A model generated the notes under the pieces. That model was not told where the DNA came from. It saw nothing but the letters and a program-made list of their open reading frames with translations, and did no database searches. A DNA stretch of 64,000 bases, taken from positions 14,573,329-14,637,328 of the forward strand of contig NC_085138.1 of the NCBI RefSeq assembly GCF_035046485.1. Reading direction: 5' to 3'. Below are positions 13,001-22,647 of the stretch, piece by piece; positions within the stretch are counted from its first letter, which is position 1, and the number at the start of each line of letters is the position of its first letter. The position numbers and the translations under genes were made by a program. Source of the stretch: Aedes albopictus. Taxonomy: Eukaryota > Arthropoda > Insecta > Diptera > Culicidae.

Positions 13001-14044
13001 AAACCTGAAGGAATCCCTGAAACAATTTCTGGGAGAACGTCAGGAGAAATTCCTGGACAAATCTCTATAGGAAATCTTGGGGAAAATCCGTGGAACAATT
13101 CATGGAAGAACTGCAGGAGGAATCCCTTAAAGAATATCTTGAGAATCCCTGAATGAATTCCTGGAAGAATCTCTAGAGGAATTCTGGAAGGAATTCATGG
13201 AGAAATTTCTGAAGGAATTCCTGGAGAAATTTTTAGAGGAATTCAGAAAGAAATTTCTGGTGGAGTTCAAGGAGGATTTTCTGGAGGAATTACTGCAGGA
13301 ATCATCGGTGGAATTCCTGGAGGGATCCATGAAATCCTGGAGGAATGTGCAGAGGAAACCCTAGAGAACAAATTCCTGGAAGAATTTTCGGAGGAATTCA
13401 TGGAAGAATTCCTGGATCCAAACTTGAATAAATTCCTGGAGTAATTCCTGAGGAAATACCTGGGGTAATACCTGGAGAAATTTTTGGTAGAACTCTTGCA
13501 GAAGTCTCTGGAGAAATGCCTGAATGAAATCCTAGAGGCATGCCAGGAGGAATACCTGGAATAATACTTGAAAAAAATCCGGGAGGAATTTCCGAAGGAG
13601 CTCTTGGAGGAATCTCAAGATTCATTCCTGATGAAATACAAAGTTCGATTTCTGAGGGAATTCCAGGAGGATTTTCTGAAGAATTCTCAGGGGAAATACT
13701 GAAGAAACCGCTGAAATTCCTGAGGAAATCCCGAAATCCTGGATTAATTCCTGCGGGAGTTTCTGAAGGAATCCCAATAAGAGTTCTTCTAGAAATGTTT
13801 AAAATAATCTCGGAATTCGTTTTTGTAAGAATTACAGAAGAAATTTCCGGTGAATCCCTGGAGGAACTCTTGAAGTAATTTCTGAAGAAACCTGATGAGG
13901 AATCCCGGAAGCAAGCCCCATTAGGAACTCTTTATAGAATCTCAGGAGAGCTTTCTTAGCAAATACCTGGAAGAATTTTTGTAGGAATATTCCTGGATAA
14001 AAAAAATTAAGAAATCAATGTCTGCAGTAATTGTTGAAGGAATA
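10070..14044 (+). repeat. 12-bp array, main block (~4 kb)
   Basis: Long run of GGAATTCCTGGA-like units in plus orientation, interrupted briefly at 10150-10205. Frames read as GIPGG, EFLEE, NSWR-like repeats on the plus strand and as GIPP, EFLQ, RNSS repeats on the minus strand. No frame has composition, start context or splice signals of a gene. Exact TTCCTGGAA nonamers occur, for example at 11122, 11461 and 13158. Confidence 0.9.
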
Positions 14045-14055
14045 CTAGCATCCCT

Positions 14056-14231
14056 AGTGGAGCGGACCTGGTGGGATGGTTAGAACACTTGACTATCACG
14101 CCGAGGCCCTGGGATCGAATTCCACTCCCGACAAACTCGCAAAATGTGAGTTCTTGAGAAGGGAAGTAAAGCGTGGGTCGCGAGATGAGCTAGCCTAGGG
14201 CTTAAAATCTCGTTAATACCGATAAAAAAAA
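14056..14231 (+). mobile_element. tRNA-derived SINE inserted in the 12-bp array
   Basis: Begins GAGCGGACCTGGTGGGATGG, with a B-box-like GGGATCGAATTCC near 14110. The body contains GGGAAGTAAAGCGTGGGTC and the element ends GATAAAAAAA. It is flanked by 11-bp near-identical copies of CTAGSATCCCT (14045-14055 and 14232-14242, one mismatch). The same family is present, split by a hAT MITE, at 34256-35000. Confidence 0.85.
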
Positions 14232-14242
14232 CTAGGATCCCT

Positions 14243-14640
14243 GAAGGTTTTTTGAACAAATTTTTCAAGCAATTCTTGGAGTGTTTTTTAAGAATCTCTA
14301 AGTAAAATTTTCTAAAAGAATTTCTGGAATACATTCCTGCAGAAATACTTCGAATCATTCCAGATGTAATTATTGGAGCAATCTCTAGTGGAATTTTGGA
14401 AGGCATATATGGAGATATCCCTGTAGAAATCTCTGAATACCTTAAAGGATCTCTGGAGAAATTCCTGAAGGAAACTTCGAAAAAAGCACTGGAACAATTA
14501 CTGGAGGAACCTCTAAAGATATCCCAGGACAAATCCCCGAAAAAATGTCTAGTGAAATCCCTAGATGAATTCTTGATTGAATTTCTGGAAGAAGCCAAGA
14601 TGGAATCACTGAATTAAGCTATGGAAAAACATCTTGGAGG
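14243..14640 (+). repeat. 12-bp array, segment after the SINE
   Basis: Continues the array, more decayed. An open frame on each strand is a consequence of the stop-free period. Confidence 0.75.
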
Positions 14641-14821
14641 AATTGTTCGTACTCATATAGTTTACAAAACTATGAACAAATCTGAAACAGTCATTTTGAT
14701 TACTCAATGCTACAATACTGATTTGCATATTCACATATCGGGCGCCCATCCCGCTTAAAATTCATCTCAGGTCAGGCCCCCCCTGGGCCCCCTCTAGGAA
14801 AAAATCCTAGTTACGCCAATG

Positions 14822-14829
14822 CTTTTGGC
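14822..14829. repeat. 8-bp target-site duplication, right copy (CTTTTGGC)
   Basis: Matches 7513-7520 exactly and lies immediately outside the inverted terminus. Confidence 0.85.
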
Positions 14830-14920
14830 ACTTCTTCAAAAATGACACGTCCTTCTGAATGCTGATGATGGATCTCTTCAAATCGATGATATAACTCTGC
14901 TTCGTCCGCTTGGTAGCCAT
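14822..14920 (-). pseudogene. Penelope-like retroelement, 5' start of ORF
   Basis: The minus-strand start codon at 14920-14918 opens MATKRTKQSYIIDLKRS and continues through KKCQK at the duplicated 8-bp site. The frame then resumes without shift at 7512. The frame directly upstream of the Met codes a short Ile run without an obvious earlier start, so this ATG is the likely beginning. Separated from the rest by the 7.3-kb insertion. Confidence 0.7.
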
Positions 14921-14959
14921 GATGATGATGATGTACCTGGGCTTGTTAGGGGAATATCT

Positions 14960-15795
14960 GTTAATAAACAATGTTATTAATTAGGTATGATACATCTATT
15001 AAAAATATCATTTGCAAGCTTTTTAGTCGAAGTGGTGCTCAATTACCACTACCATCACTATTTGTACTACCTCCACTAAGGGAGCTTTTACCCTACTATA
15101 AAATCAATGTTATCATAAAAAATACAAAGAAGATAAAAAAGGATATTCTAAAGGAAATTCAAGAATTGCCGTTGTAATTTTAGAACAAATTTCCAACGAA
15201 ATTGCTGATCAAATTCCAATGTAATTACCACAAAATAAAAACAAACATGCTAAAGGAATCCTCAAAGAAATTGACAAACAAATATCAAAAGGAATTACCA
15301 CAGATTTTTTTTAAAGAAAATGGAGAGTTTGAAAGGAATTTTCGAAAATATTTTTAAACATATATCCTAAGAATTCCCCAGATGAATTCACAAACAGATT
15401 TTAAACGCGTATCTTGGGAAAAAGCAAATCAGTTAACAAGGAATTGTCACAGGAATAACCAAATCAACTCCTAAATATTGACGGTTTCCCCTCTTATCGA
15501 ACGCGACGATTTTAATCCGTCGCGGATGAAACCGTCGCCAGAGTCGCCGCAGCCAATCAGCAGGCGGGAGTCTGACGTTTCTCCGATCTCACTAACATAA
15601 ACAGCAGCAGAGATGGAGCTTGATTCGTTGCGATGATTCAGAAATGCCAACTGGAAGTTGGCAGCACGTTTTATTATAAAAGCAACATACAATACATTGT
15701 CGATAAAAATTTCAATTATATTACTGAAGTGAATACCTAAGGAATTCCCAAAGAAATTTCCAAAATTAAAAACAATTGCCTATCCTTGTAAGTTG
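14960..15795. other. AT-rich non-coding stretch
   Basis: Decayed GGAATTNCC-type motifs to about 15465, then a more GC-balanced patch at 15480-15680 with CAGCAGCAG. No gene is recognised. Confidence 0.4.
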
Positions 15796-15799
15796 TGTT

Positions 15800-15877
15800 T
15801 TGAAAGTACGGAAATTGAATCCGTCGTCTCCGGATTAGCGATCCTACGCCTTACCACTAGGCTAACTGGAGACCCTA
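15800..15877 (-). mobile_element. tRNA-like head of a SINE or tRNA pseudogene
   Basis: The minus strand reads GGTCTCCAGTTAGCCTAGTG (A-box-like) and later ACGGATTCAATTTCCGT (degenerate T-arm/B-box). The acceptor arm does not pair as in a working tRNA and there is no intact 3' arm, so it is not called a tRNA gene. Confidence 0.55.
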
Positions 15878-16342
15878 AAATTAAAAGTAAATAGTATTAG
15901 ACCAAAAAACGTATAAGTCTTCTGATTGTTCATACCAATTCAAATGGCTAAAACATAAAACACTTGATAAAGTTATTCCAAGTTGTGTCCAAATACGTCA
16001 TTAATAAATATTGAATTGTCTCTCTACCTGGTGTTCATTGATTACAAAAAGCTTTCGACCGTCTCAATCATGAAAACTTGTTGGGAGCTTTCAAGCGCAA
16101 GGGTCTCCCTGAAAAAATCATCGGCCTCATTGAAGCACAGTACAGGGCATTTTCGTGCAGAGTACTGCACAACGGTGTTTTGTGCGATCCCATCCGGGTC
16201 GTTGGTGGAGTGAGACAAGAATGTATCCTATCACCGCTACTGTTCCTCATCGTATTCGATGAGATCCTGTCCTGGTAGGTGCAATTAATCATGATCCAAA
16301 TCATGGGTTGCTGTGGCAACCCATTACTATGGAGCACCTAAA

Positions 16343-16419
16343 CTGCCGTTCTACGCCCAATTGTCCCATGTTATATGGGAATCCCATATAACATGGGACA
16401 ATTATGTGTAGAACGGCAG
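16343..16419. mobile_element. 77-bp hairpin MITE with 4-bp TAAA duplication
   Basis: Two 38-bp arms (CTGCCGTTCTAC... and its inverse) separated by a single base and differing at only about three positions. TAAA flanks both sides (16339-16342 and 16420-16423). Excision to one TAAA gives the expected uninterrupted LINE coding frame. The end CTGCCG is shared with the larger MITE at 29776-30021. Confidence 0.85.
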
Positions 16420-16574
16420 TAAATGACTTCCAACTGGCTGATGACGTTGCTCTCCTTGCTCAACGTAGCTCTGATATGCAGAGCAAGCTCGATGATCTTG
16501 CCAATCGCTCCTCAGCGGCAGGTCTTACCATCATCGTCAACAAGACCAAATCGTTAGATGTGAACACGGTCAAC

Positions 16575-16814
16575 AGTAGAATAACTAGCCACAGAAGTTC
16601 AATGCCGCGACTGTTCGTGTGACTAACATCTAGTTTGCCACGCGCTTACAGCGTCAGCAGCGGTACTAGAGGTGTCAAGAAAATTTGGTTTACCAAAACA
16701 AAAGGTACTCCACATGAAGGACACTTAAAAATAGTAAATTATTACAATTAAAGTTAAAATAATTAATTGAGAAAAGTGACTACAGCGCCATTGGAGTTCT
16801 AGTGTATTTCTATT
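16575..16814. mobile_element. 240-bp non-autonomous element, 8-bp TSD CGGTCAAC
   Basis: CGGTCAAC at 16567-16574 is repeated at 16815-16822. Removing the piece joins the coding for DVNTVN to PSSFTVAG in one frame. The ends (AGTAGAATAACTAG and the inverse of CTAGTGTATTTCTATT) are imperfect inverted repeats. The 8-bp duplication suggests a hAT-class element, but the ends are weak. Confidence 0.7.
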
Positions 16815-16954
16815 CGGTCAACCCTTCCAGCTTTACGGTAGCTGGGAATCCAGTGGAGAATGTTGAAAGCTTCCAATATCTTAGTAGCCAAATGGTGGCC
16901 AATAGCGGCACCAAGAACGACATAGGTGTATGGATCAAGAAGGCGACGGCTGCT

Positions 16955-18282
16955 GTTTACGTGGGGCACTGCGCTAAGTACGTAATGCTACCGATGAAAG
17001 CTGAAAAGTACTTACAGGCTTATGTGCCTGAGGGTTGCGAGCGCGTACCGTACCGTGTCACACGACGCTCTCTGCGTTATTACTGGTATGGTGCCTATCA
17101 GCATCCTTATCAGTGAGGACATGAAGTGCTTCGAAATGCGCGGCACAAGAGGCATACGCAAAACTGCCAGGATAACCTCTATGGTCATATGGCAGCGCGC
17201 GTGGGACAGTTCCACCAAAGGAAGGTGGACCGATAGGTTGATACCGAGGGTAGATAGTTGGATTAATAGGCGCCATGGGGAAGTTACATTCCACCTGACA
17301 CAGGTCCTTACAGGTCATGGTTGCTTCCGACAGTATCTACACCGTTTCGGGTATGCGGATTCTCCTGAATGCCCAGAGTGCAATGGTTTAGAAGAAACGG
17401 CGGAACACGTTTTGTTCGTGTGCCCGCGTTTTCGCACAATGCGTGACCGCATGCTTGCCACATGCGGGGAGGACACAACTCCGGACAACTTGGTACAGAG
17501 GATGTATAGGGATGAGTTTGGCTGGAATGCCGTTTCAACGGCTATCACCCATATCGTCTGGGAGCTACAGAGAAGGTCGCGCGTGGACTCGGAGAATGAC
17601 TAGTTCAGATGCAGTATAAGAGGTGGTCCAGGGGTTCGGAGTCGTGGGTCATACCGGTGCCCTGCGGTCGAGATCGACCCTTACAGCGATTAAGTGGCCG
17701 CGGAGAGGAAGCCCCAGTAGTGGTGCTGTCGTGGCGTCGGTCTACTGAGTTAGAAAGGGATCCCCGGCAAGGGTCGGGGCAGGTGGAGACCCTGCTGTCA
17801 GCAACCTTCTGGTGCAGCTGATAGGGCCTGGAGGGTAGTGATACCCTTGCCTTCAGCAGGTCAGATCGGGTTGCACGTGGGCATCAATTCTTGATGTCTG
17901 CTAAGCAGTTGGGCGCGGGCGAGGTTTTCCTTACCCGCCTTCCGAGGACAAAGGGAGTGGCGAGGACCACTCGGGAAACTGGCTAAGCGCCAGCATGCTA
18001 TCGTGATGGACTCTCCAAAGCGAGTCATCGATGTTCGTTGCTGCTAGGCTACGCAGCTAACCTTGAGGGTGTGATGTGCACTAGCCCCTCTCTGAAGCCG
18101 GAGGTGGTTCCGGAGAGACGAAGGGTTTGGCGACCATAGGAATATGTTTTAGTGGGTCGAGAAAAGAGTAGTTCTGGCTTTTACTATTGTTGTAGGAGAC
18201 GGCCTTAATCCCACACTACCCTAACCTTCCTGTTAGGATGTTTGTTGAGAAGATTTTCCCCCCTATGGTTTAGAAGAAAAAA
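16955..18282 (+). mobile_element. 5'-truncated R1-clade LINE copy, 9-bp TSD, nested in another LINE
   Basis: Flanked by ACGGCTGCT at 16946-16954 and 18283-18291, preceded at the 3' end by an A-rich tail (GAAGAAAAAA). The coding part is the C-terminal region of an R1-type ORF2 (17022-17603), followed by about 680 bp of 3' UTR. Dropping the insert restores the host LINE frame across the junction. Classic target-primed reverse transcription footprint. Confidence 0.85.
17010..17603 (+). CDS. C-terminal fragment of R1-clade retrotransposon ORF2 (partial)
   Basis: The frame reads LRVASAYRTVSHDALCVITG, then a tryptophan-rich stretch around TKGRWTDRLIP, then FHLTQVLTGHGCFRQYL, and a terminal zinc-knuckle-like CPECNGLEETAEHVLFVC (C-x2-C-x8-H-x4-C). 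It stops at 17601-17603. This matches the region C-terminal to the RT domain in R1-type elements, whose products carry out target-primed insertion. The endonuclease and RT domains are absent because the copy is 5' truncated. A frameshift lies just upstream of about 17015. No promoter is expected; this is a dead fragment rather than a gene. Confidence 0.8.
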   Translation, partial: TYRLMCLRVASAYRTVSHDALCVITGMVPISILISEDMKCFEMRGTRGIRKTARITSMVIWQRAWDSSTKGRWTDRLIPRVDSWINRRHGEVTFHLTQVLTGHGCFRQYLHRFGYADSPECPECNGLEETAEHVLFVCPRFRTMRDRMLATCGEDTTPDNLVQRMYRDEFGWNAVSTAITHIVWELQRRSRVDSEND

Positions 18283-18671
18283 ACGGCTGCTTTAACGAGT
18301 TTAAGAAATGTATGGAAAAACAACCAGATTAGTCGACGCACCAAAATTCAAATTTTCAACTCGAATGTGAAATCTGTGCTGCTGTACGCCAGTAAAATCT
18401 GGTGTGTATCAGTGGAGAACACTCAACGGCTGCAGGTCTTCGTCAATTGATGCCTGTGGTATATAATTCGTGTATGGTGGCCTCACAATTGGATCTCCAA
18501 CGTGAAGCTCCATCGTCGATGACATCAAAATCCGATAGCGATAGAAATTTGGGAGCGAACGTGGAGGTGAGTAGGCCACACTCTACGCAGGGGCAAAACG
18601 ATATCTGAAAGCAAGCGCTACATTGGAACCCAGCAGTACATCGCAGCAGAGGCAGCCCAGAGGCTCATGGG

Positions 18672-18895
18672 GTCTGATTCAGTTTCAGCGTACGCATTTC
18701 AGATAATTTCAGAGAATTTTCAGCGGGTTTCAGAGGCTTTTTGGGAGATTTCAGTGGGTCCCCATGGAGTTTTGAGGGGACTAAAAGAACCCTACAGTTT
18801 ATGCCCCTAAATTGTGGATCTCTGTTCTCAGGTGAGCTATTTGGAATATCAGATGCGTTTTAAAGCGTTTTATAAGCGTTGCAGGTTATTTGTAC
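18672..18895 (+). repeat. GGGATTTCAGG-type degenerate repeat
   Basis: Repeated TTTCAGNNNNTTTCAG spacing, of the same kind as at 24.04-24.80 kb and 54.28-54.95 kb. Confidence 0.6.
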
Positions 18896-18896
18896 A

Positions 18897-19100
18897 GCCT
18901 CGTAGCGTAAGGGTCACCAAGCTTTTGATCGCACCATACTGTGGGGTGAGGGTTTGAATCCTACTCCGGATGATGAAACTTTTTGTGAGGATAGTTTCTT
19001 CTCTGTATCCACTGGTGCATGCTCCGTGTGTCCCTTGTCTAGTGTTAAGTTTCGTTCAGTCTGTACAGCCTCTGGTTGAAGACGGTGTCCGTGTCAACGT
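18897..19100 (+). mobile_element. tRNA-derived SINE, second copy of the 6.4-kb family
   Basis: Head CGTAGCGTAAGGGTCACCAA, B-box-like GGTTTGAATCC near 18952, and body with CCACTGG, GTTCAGTCTGTA and GAAGACGGTGT as in 6437-6650. Diverged from that copy. No clear target duplication seen. Confidence 0.7.
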
Positions 19101-19104
19101 CTTC

Positions 19105-21690
19105 TAGATCAGATAACCCATACTCAAGGGAGTTCTTGGAGATAAACAATGAACTTATCACTTGACAGCTCGCTTGCATGAGGCTGAAGAAAGATTTGTT
19201 TGCAACTGGAACCTCTAATAATCCCAATTTATTCTTTTGAAATAATAACTTCCACATACATGTACTGTCTCAACAAGAGAAACGGACAATACAATCCAAT
19301 ATTAACGTTTGCAAATCATTAGCTTTATATGACTTGCATCAGTGCATCAAATCGAGTTAAATATCCGTTGCTTGCCATATCTCCACCTCGCAAGTTGATC
19401 ACATACATGATTTTCCGAACACTGAAGTCTGCATCAACCGAAGGCCTATTGTTCCCATTTGTTATATATGCGCCCTAGACAGAGCCCCAGAGCCCCTGGG
19501 AAAATGCGGCTACTGAAATTATATGTCTCAATCGTTTATTGCAAATTTTCGTATCGTTTATTTGCTGGTAAATATCAATTAGCGTGCAACAATGGCCGTA
19601 GATTAATGCGAGGAATGCGAATTGCAGCAGCCAAAGTACATGTGTCATTTAATGCAACGGTTTCATTCGCTGCGTGTGACAAGACGGTAGCAGCTCTGAG
19701 CTTTCTCGGTCGCTTTGACAATATTGTGGTTGCTCAATAATAATTACGGCACGGCACGGTGCGGCGCGGTGGGAACTTCTCGAATCGGGCACAATACTGA
19801 GAGATTTCGCGAAGGGTCGCTGGCCTCCCTCGCACAACGCGCGCAGTCTAATCGCTCGATAATCGATTACAACTTTGTGTAGAACATTACGTGACCCAGG
19901 GCCCGTTTCATAAATAAACAACCGGCTGGCGGTGATCGAAGCCCCCAATTTGCTCAGTCACCTCACGTCCTCCCAGCGAAGTACTCGCCGCCGCAAAAGG
20001 AAAACCAATTACACACTGCTTGCTTGTGACGATGATTGACTACGGAGATAGGTTAATAGCTCCGATCCAGGGTTGCATCTCGGTTTCAAATCGAATCGCT
20101 CCACATTGGTCACAGACATCTATGACGAAAACGCTGATCGAATCGTGTGCCCGGTGCCCGGTGCCAGCCATGGTTTCTGCGGCGTTTTTGCATGCTTTCC
20201 AGACGATCACGTCCATCGGCGGCTCTTTGATCGCGGAGGCCGACTTTGATCCGACAACGGCGATCAGTCCACATAAAACTAGTCTCATCAACCATTCCTG
20301 ATCGATCGCCGATTGCGGCGATCGCCTCGACAGGTAATTCTGGCTCTGGTTTGAATCGATGTCCCCGATGACAATTCTCGATTATTCTGAATTGTTTCGG
20401 GGAATTTTGGCTATACCATTCCCATAATGATTCTAATTGTAACGACCAGTTCAGTTGACGTTTTGGTAGATTTTCGTTGTTTATGACCCTAACACATAGC
20501 TTCGCATGAATTGTAGTACTAAACGCCACTCACGATGAACACCGAGAATCCATCGATTACTTGCAGCGCTTGATCAGCCGGAAAACACGTCAGCAAAATC
20601 CAAACAACAAATAAACTCCAACAAAAACTGCTTAGTATTCCGATCACCGATCACCGATGCAAACAATTTTCGACGACCGATTTTTATGACCGAGTACACA
20701 TGTTTATCATGGAACCGGCCAGACTGGATGACGGGCCAGAATTGCTTCTGAATTGGCAATTTGGATGTCCAACCGATCCTGGTGTGGAGGCATCGTTTGA
20801 TCTTCGATATTGCTGCGGCGATTAAGGTGAAATATGGCGCTGTCGTTAATTGAGCAAAATGATCATGAATGGGTTTTTGGCGCATATTTAGAATTGGTAA
20901 AATGTTTTGAGCATGCACGTCATGGCAAGACTTTGTGCTTCCGTCCAAGATTATTCGATGGTTTTTGCAAACGAATCTGGGTAAGAGTGATGAGTAATGT
21001 TAGCGTGGGAAATGGTGAGTGGCAAACATTAATCAATAGTGATTTATAAATTGCAGCTTAATCCAGTATTTATTTTCAAGTATCTTTTTATAATGTTTGC
21101 CCTTTATCTTCTACTACTCTTTCTTCTTCATGCTTTTCTTATGAACGTTCCGATAAAATTGGCTATACATGCAATACAGCAATACATGAAAGAGCAAGAT
21201 AAAAGAGAGGGCAAAATGCCCCCTCTTTTATCTTTCTCTTTCTACGCACGCGAGAGATCGATACACAACAATATCCATTTGCCAGATCACTCTCCATATG
21301 ATCCATCCACCGTGCTCTCAGATTTTCATTGCTTCTTCTTTCCGTGCTTGTTAAGAAATCTTGTTTTGCAGGGTTGTTGCCATATATATTGCCAACCGTT
21401 CTTTAAACCTATGACCTGCAATTTTGCAATTACTCCGTTCTGGGAACTTTAGCTAATTAAATCGTAATTAAAGTATTGTTTGCTTTTCTAAAGGAAAATC
21501 GAAGTCTTGGTAAGTTTCTTGGAATTGCGTTGGATTTTGGGTGAAGTTCATATGGGGAAGGATGATAAATGGAATTCCCAGTGAACAAGAATTCTAAGGA
21601 AAAATCCTTCGATAAAGCGTAAGTTGAACTATTAGACCATCTCAACATACTGGAGGGACCTTCACAGTACATGATTGGGTACATTTCAGA
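19105..21690. other. Non-coding stretch of fairly balanced composition
   Basis: Several overlapping open frames on both strands (for example 20110-20529 and 20574-20948 minus) have no recognisable domain, no consistent frame and no clear splice partners. It could be intergenic or intronic unique DNA. No gene is supported. Confidence 0.4.
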
Positions 21691-21697
21691 GAGGACG

Positions 21698-22642
21698 CAC
21701 ACTGGGGCAGGATTGAAAATACATGGAAAAAACCTCTAGCTCGTCGAGATGTCGAGATACTCATTTGGTGTCTTCAGAGAAAATATTTCTATGGACATGG
21801 TCGATATTCTGAGCGGTAGTCAATTTTTCTTACGTTATTCGCATAAAAGTCCTATAAGTCATTTTGGCCAAATTGCATTTTAGCGATATGGTTTCTTCGG
21901 CAAAGTTGTTCAACTATTTATGATGAAAAAGTTTGCTGAAGACGTCTAATTTCCAAAGCCTACTATTCTTGAGATATTGACCGATTTATAAAATACCTAC
22001 CTAAAATCGATTTTTTTTCATTAAAATACGTTTTTGAACAAATTTAATGTCCGTTTTCGAGTTATAATAATGAAAAATACTAAAATAAAACATATATCGA
22101 GGAAATTAGTTGAAAAAAAAATAAATATGCATTGAATTTATATAGAAAGTTCCCGAAAAACACGCAAAATGTATATAGGACGTTCTTGCAGTCGGGCAAG
22201 TTCGGGCAAGTTTTTTCATCGGCAATCACCTAAAAAATACATTAGCTTTCATGTAAACAATTTTCACAGACATGATATTTAATGATTTTTTCTAAATTGA
22301 GTTCAAAGTTTACTGTTTTGGGTAAATTAGTACAAAATTTTTGTTCATAAAATACTACGTTGCAAGGTGCCAAGTGAACCATGAAAAGTATAGATACCAT
22401 CTTGTCATAGGTTTAGTTGTTTCTAATCTCCAAACAAATTGTAAAACATAAAAATGTCCCAAACGCCAATGAAAGTATGCTTTGATTTTATCATTCGTCG
22501 AATGACGTAAGAAAAATTGACTACCGCTCAGAATATCGACCATGTCCATAGAAATATTTTCTCTGAAGACACCAAATTGGTATCTCGACATCTCGACGAG
22601 CTAGAGGTTTTTTCCATGTATTTTCAGTTCTGCCCCAGTGTG
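21698..22642. mobile_element. Transib-like non-autonomous element, ~138-bp TIRs, 5-bp TSD
   Basis: The ends CACACTGGGGCAG and CTGCCCCAGTGTG head inverted repeats of about 138 bp (to about 21835, and from about 22508). GGACG lies directly outside both ends (21693-21697 and 22643-22647). A GC-rich 5-bp duplication together with a CAC-starting terminus resembles Transib elements, the relatives of RAG1. The interior is AT-rich, has no transposase, and contains the motif CTTCGGCAAAGTTGTT near 21897. Confidence 0.65.
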
Positions 22643-22647
22643 GGACG

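Larger units (their letters stand above)
7521..14821. mobile_element. 7.3-kb element with inverted ends (CATTGGCGTAACTA), hAT-like, carrying the 12-bp array
   Basis: The left end CATTGGCGTAACTA is exactly inverted at the right end (TAGTTACGCCAATG). A C/G-rich subterminal zone follows on both sides (around 7535-7590 and 14775-14800). It is flanked by the 8-bp duplication CTTTTGGC and splits a Penelope ORF that is in frame across the junction. An 8-bp duplication with a CAnnG start fits the hAT superfamily; P-type elements are an alternative. No transposase is visible. The interior contains a palindromic MITE, a nested MITE pair, two tRNA-derived SINEs and several kb of 12-bp array. It may have moved as one unit, or may be a shorter element expanded later by array growth and nested insertions. 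Confidence 0.75.
16000..18671 (+). pseudogene. LINE (non-LTR retrotransposon) RT fragment, split by three insertions
   Basis: Recognisable RT blocks run through the locus: VFIDYKK (motif with catalytic Asp region) near 16035, GVRQECILSPLLFLIVFDEI near 16208, LADDVALLAQ near 16437 (contains the A/F-x-D-D-type catalytic pair as ADD), then FTVAGNPVENVESFQYL near 16833, and after the large insertion a segment with KSVLLYAS and VENTQRLQVFVN near 18370-18450. Defects: a 1-bp loss near 16047, a 5-bp TCCTG duplication near 16270 causing a shift, and later stops. Insertions at 16343-16419, 16575-16814 and 16955-18282 each carry target duplications, and removing each restores the local frame. 5' truncated; the 3' end fades into a different repeat near 18671. 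Clade uncertain. Confidence 0.8.

Noticed and set aside
10070..14044. 12-bp array as a tandem of heat-shock elements (nGAAn/nTTCn)
   Set aside because: The GAA and TTC cores are not at the 5-bp spacing required for heat-shock factor trimers.
15800..15877. Possible tRNA gene (minus)
   Set aside because: Acceptor stem does not pair and the T-arm is degenerate; treated as a SINE head.
19105..21690. Overlapping open frames as an unrecognised gene
   Set aside because: No consistent frame, domain or splice structure; both strands are equally open.
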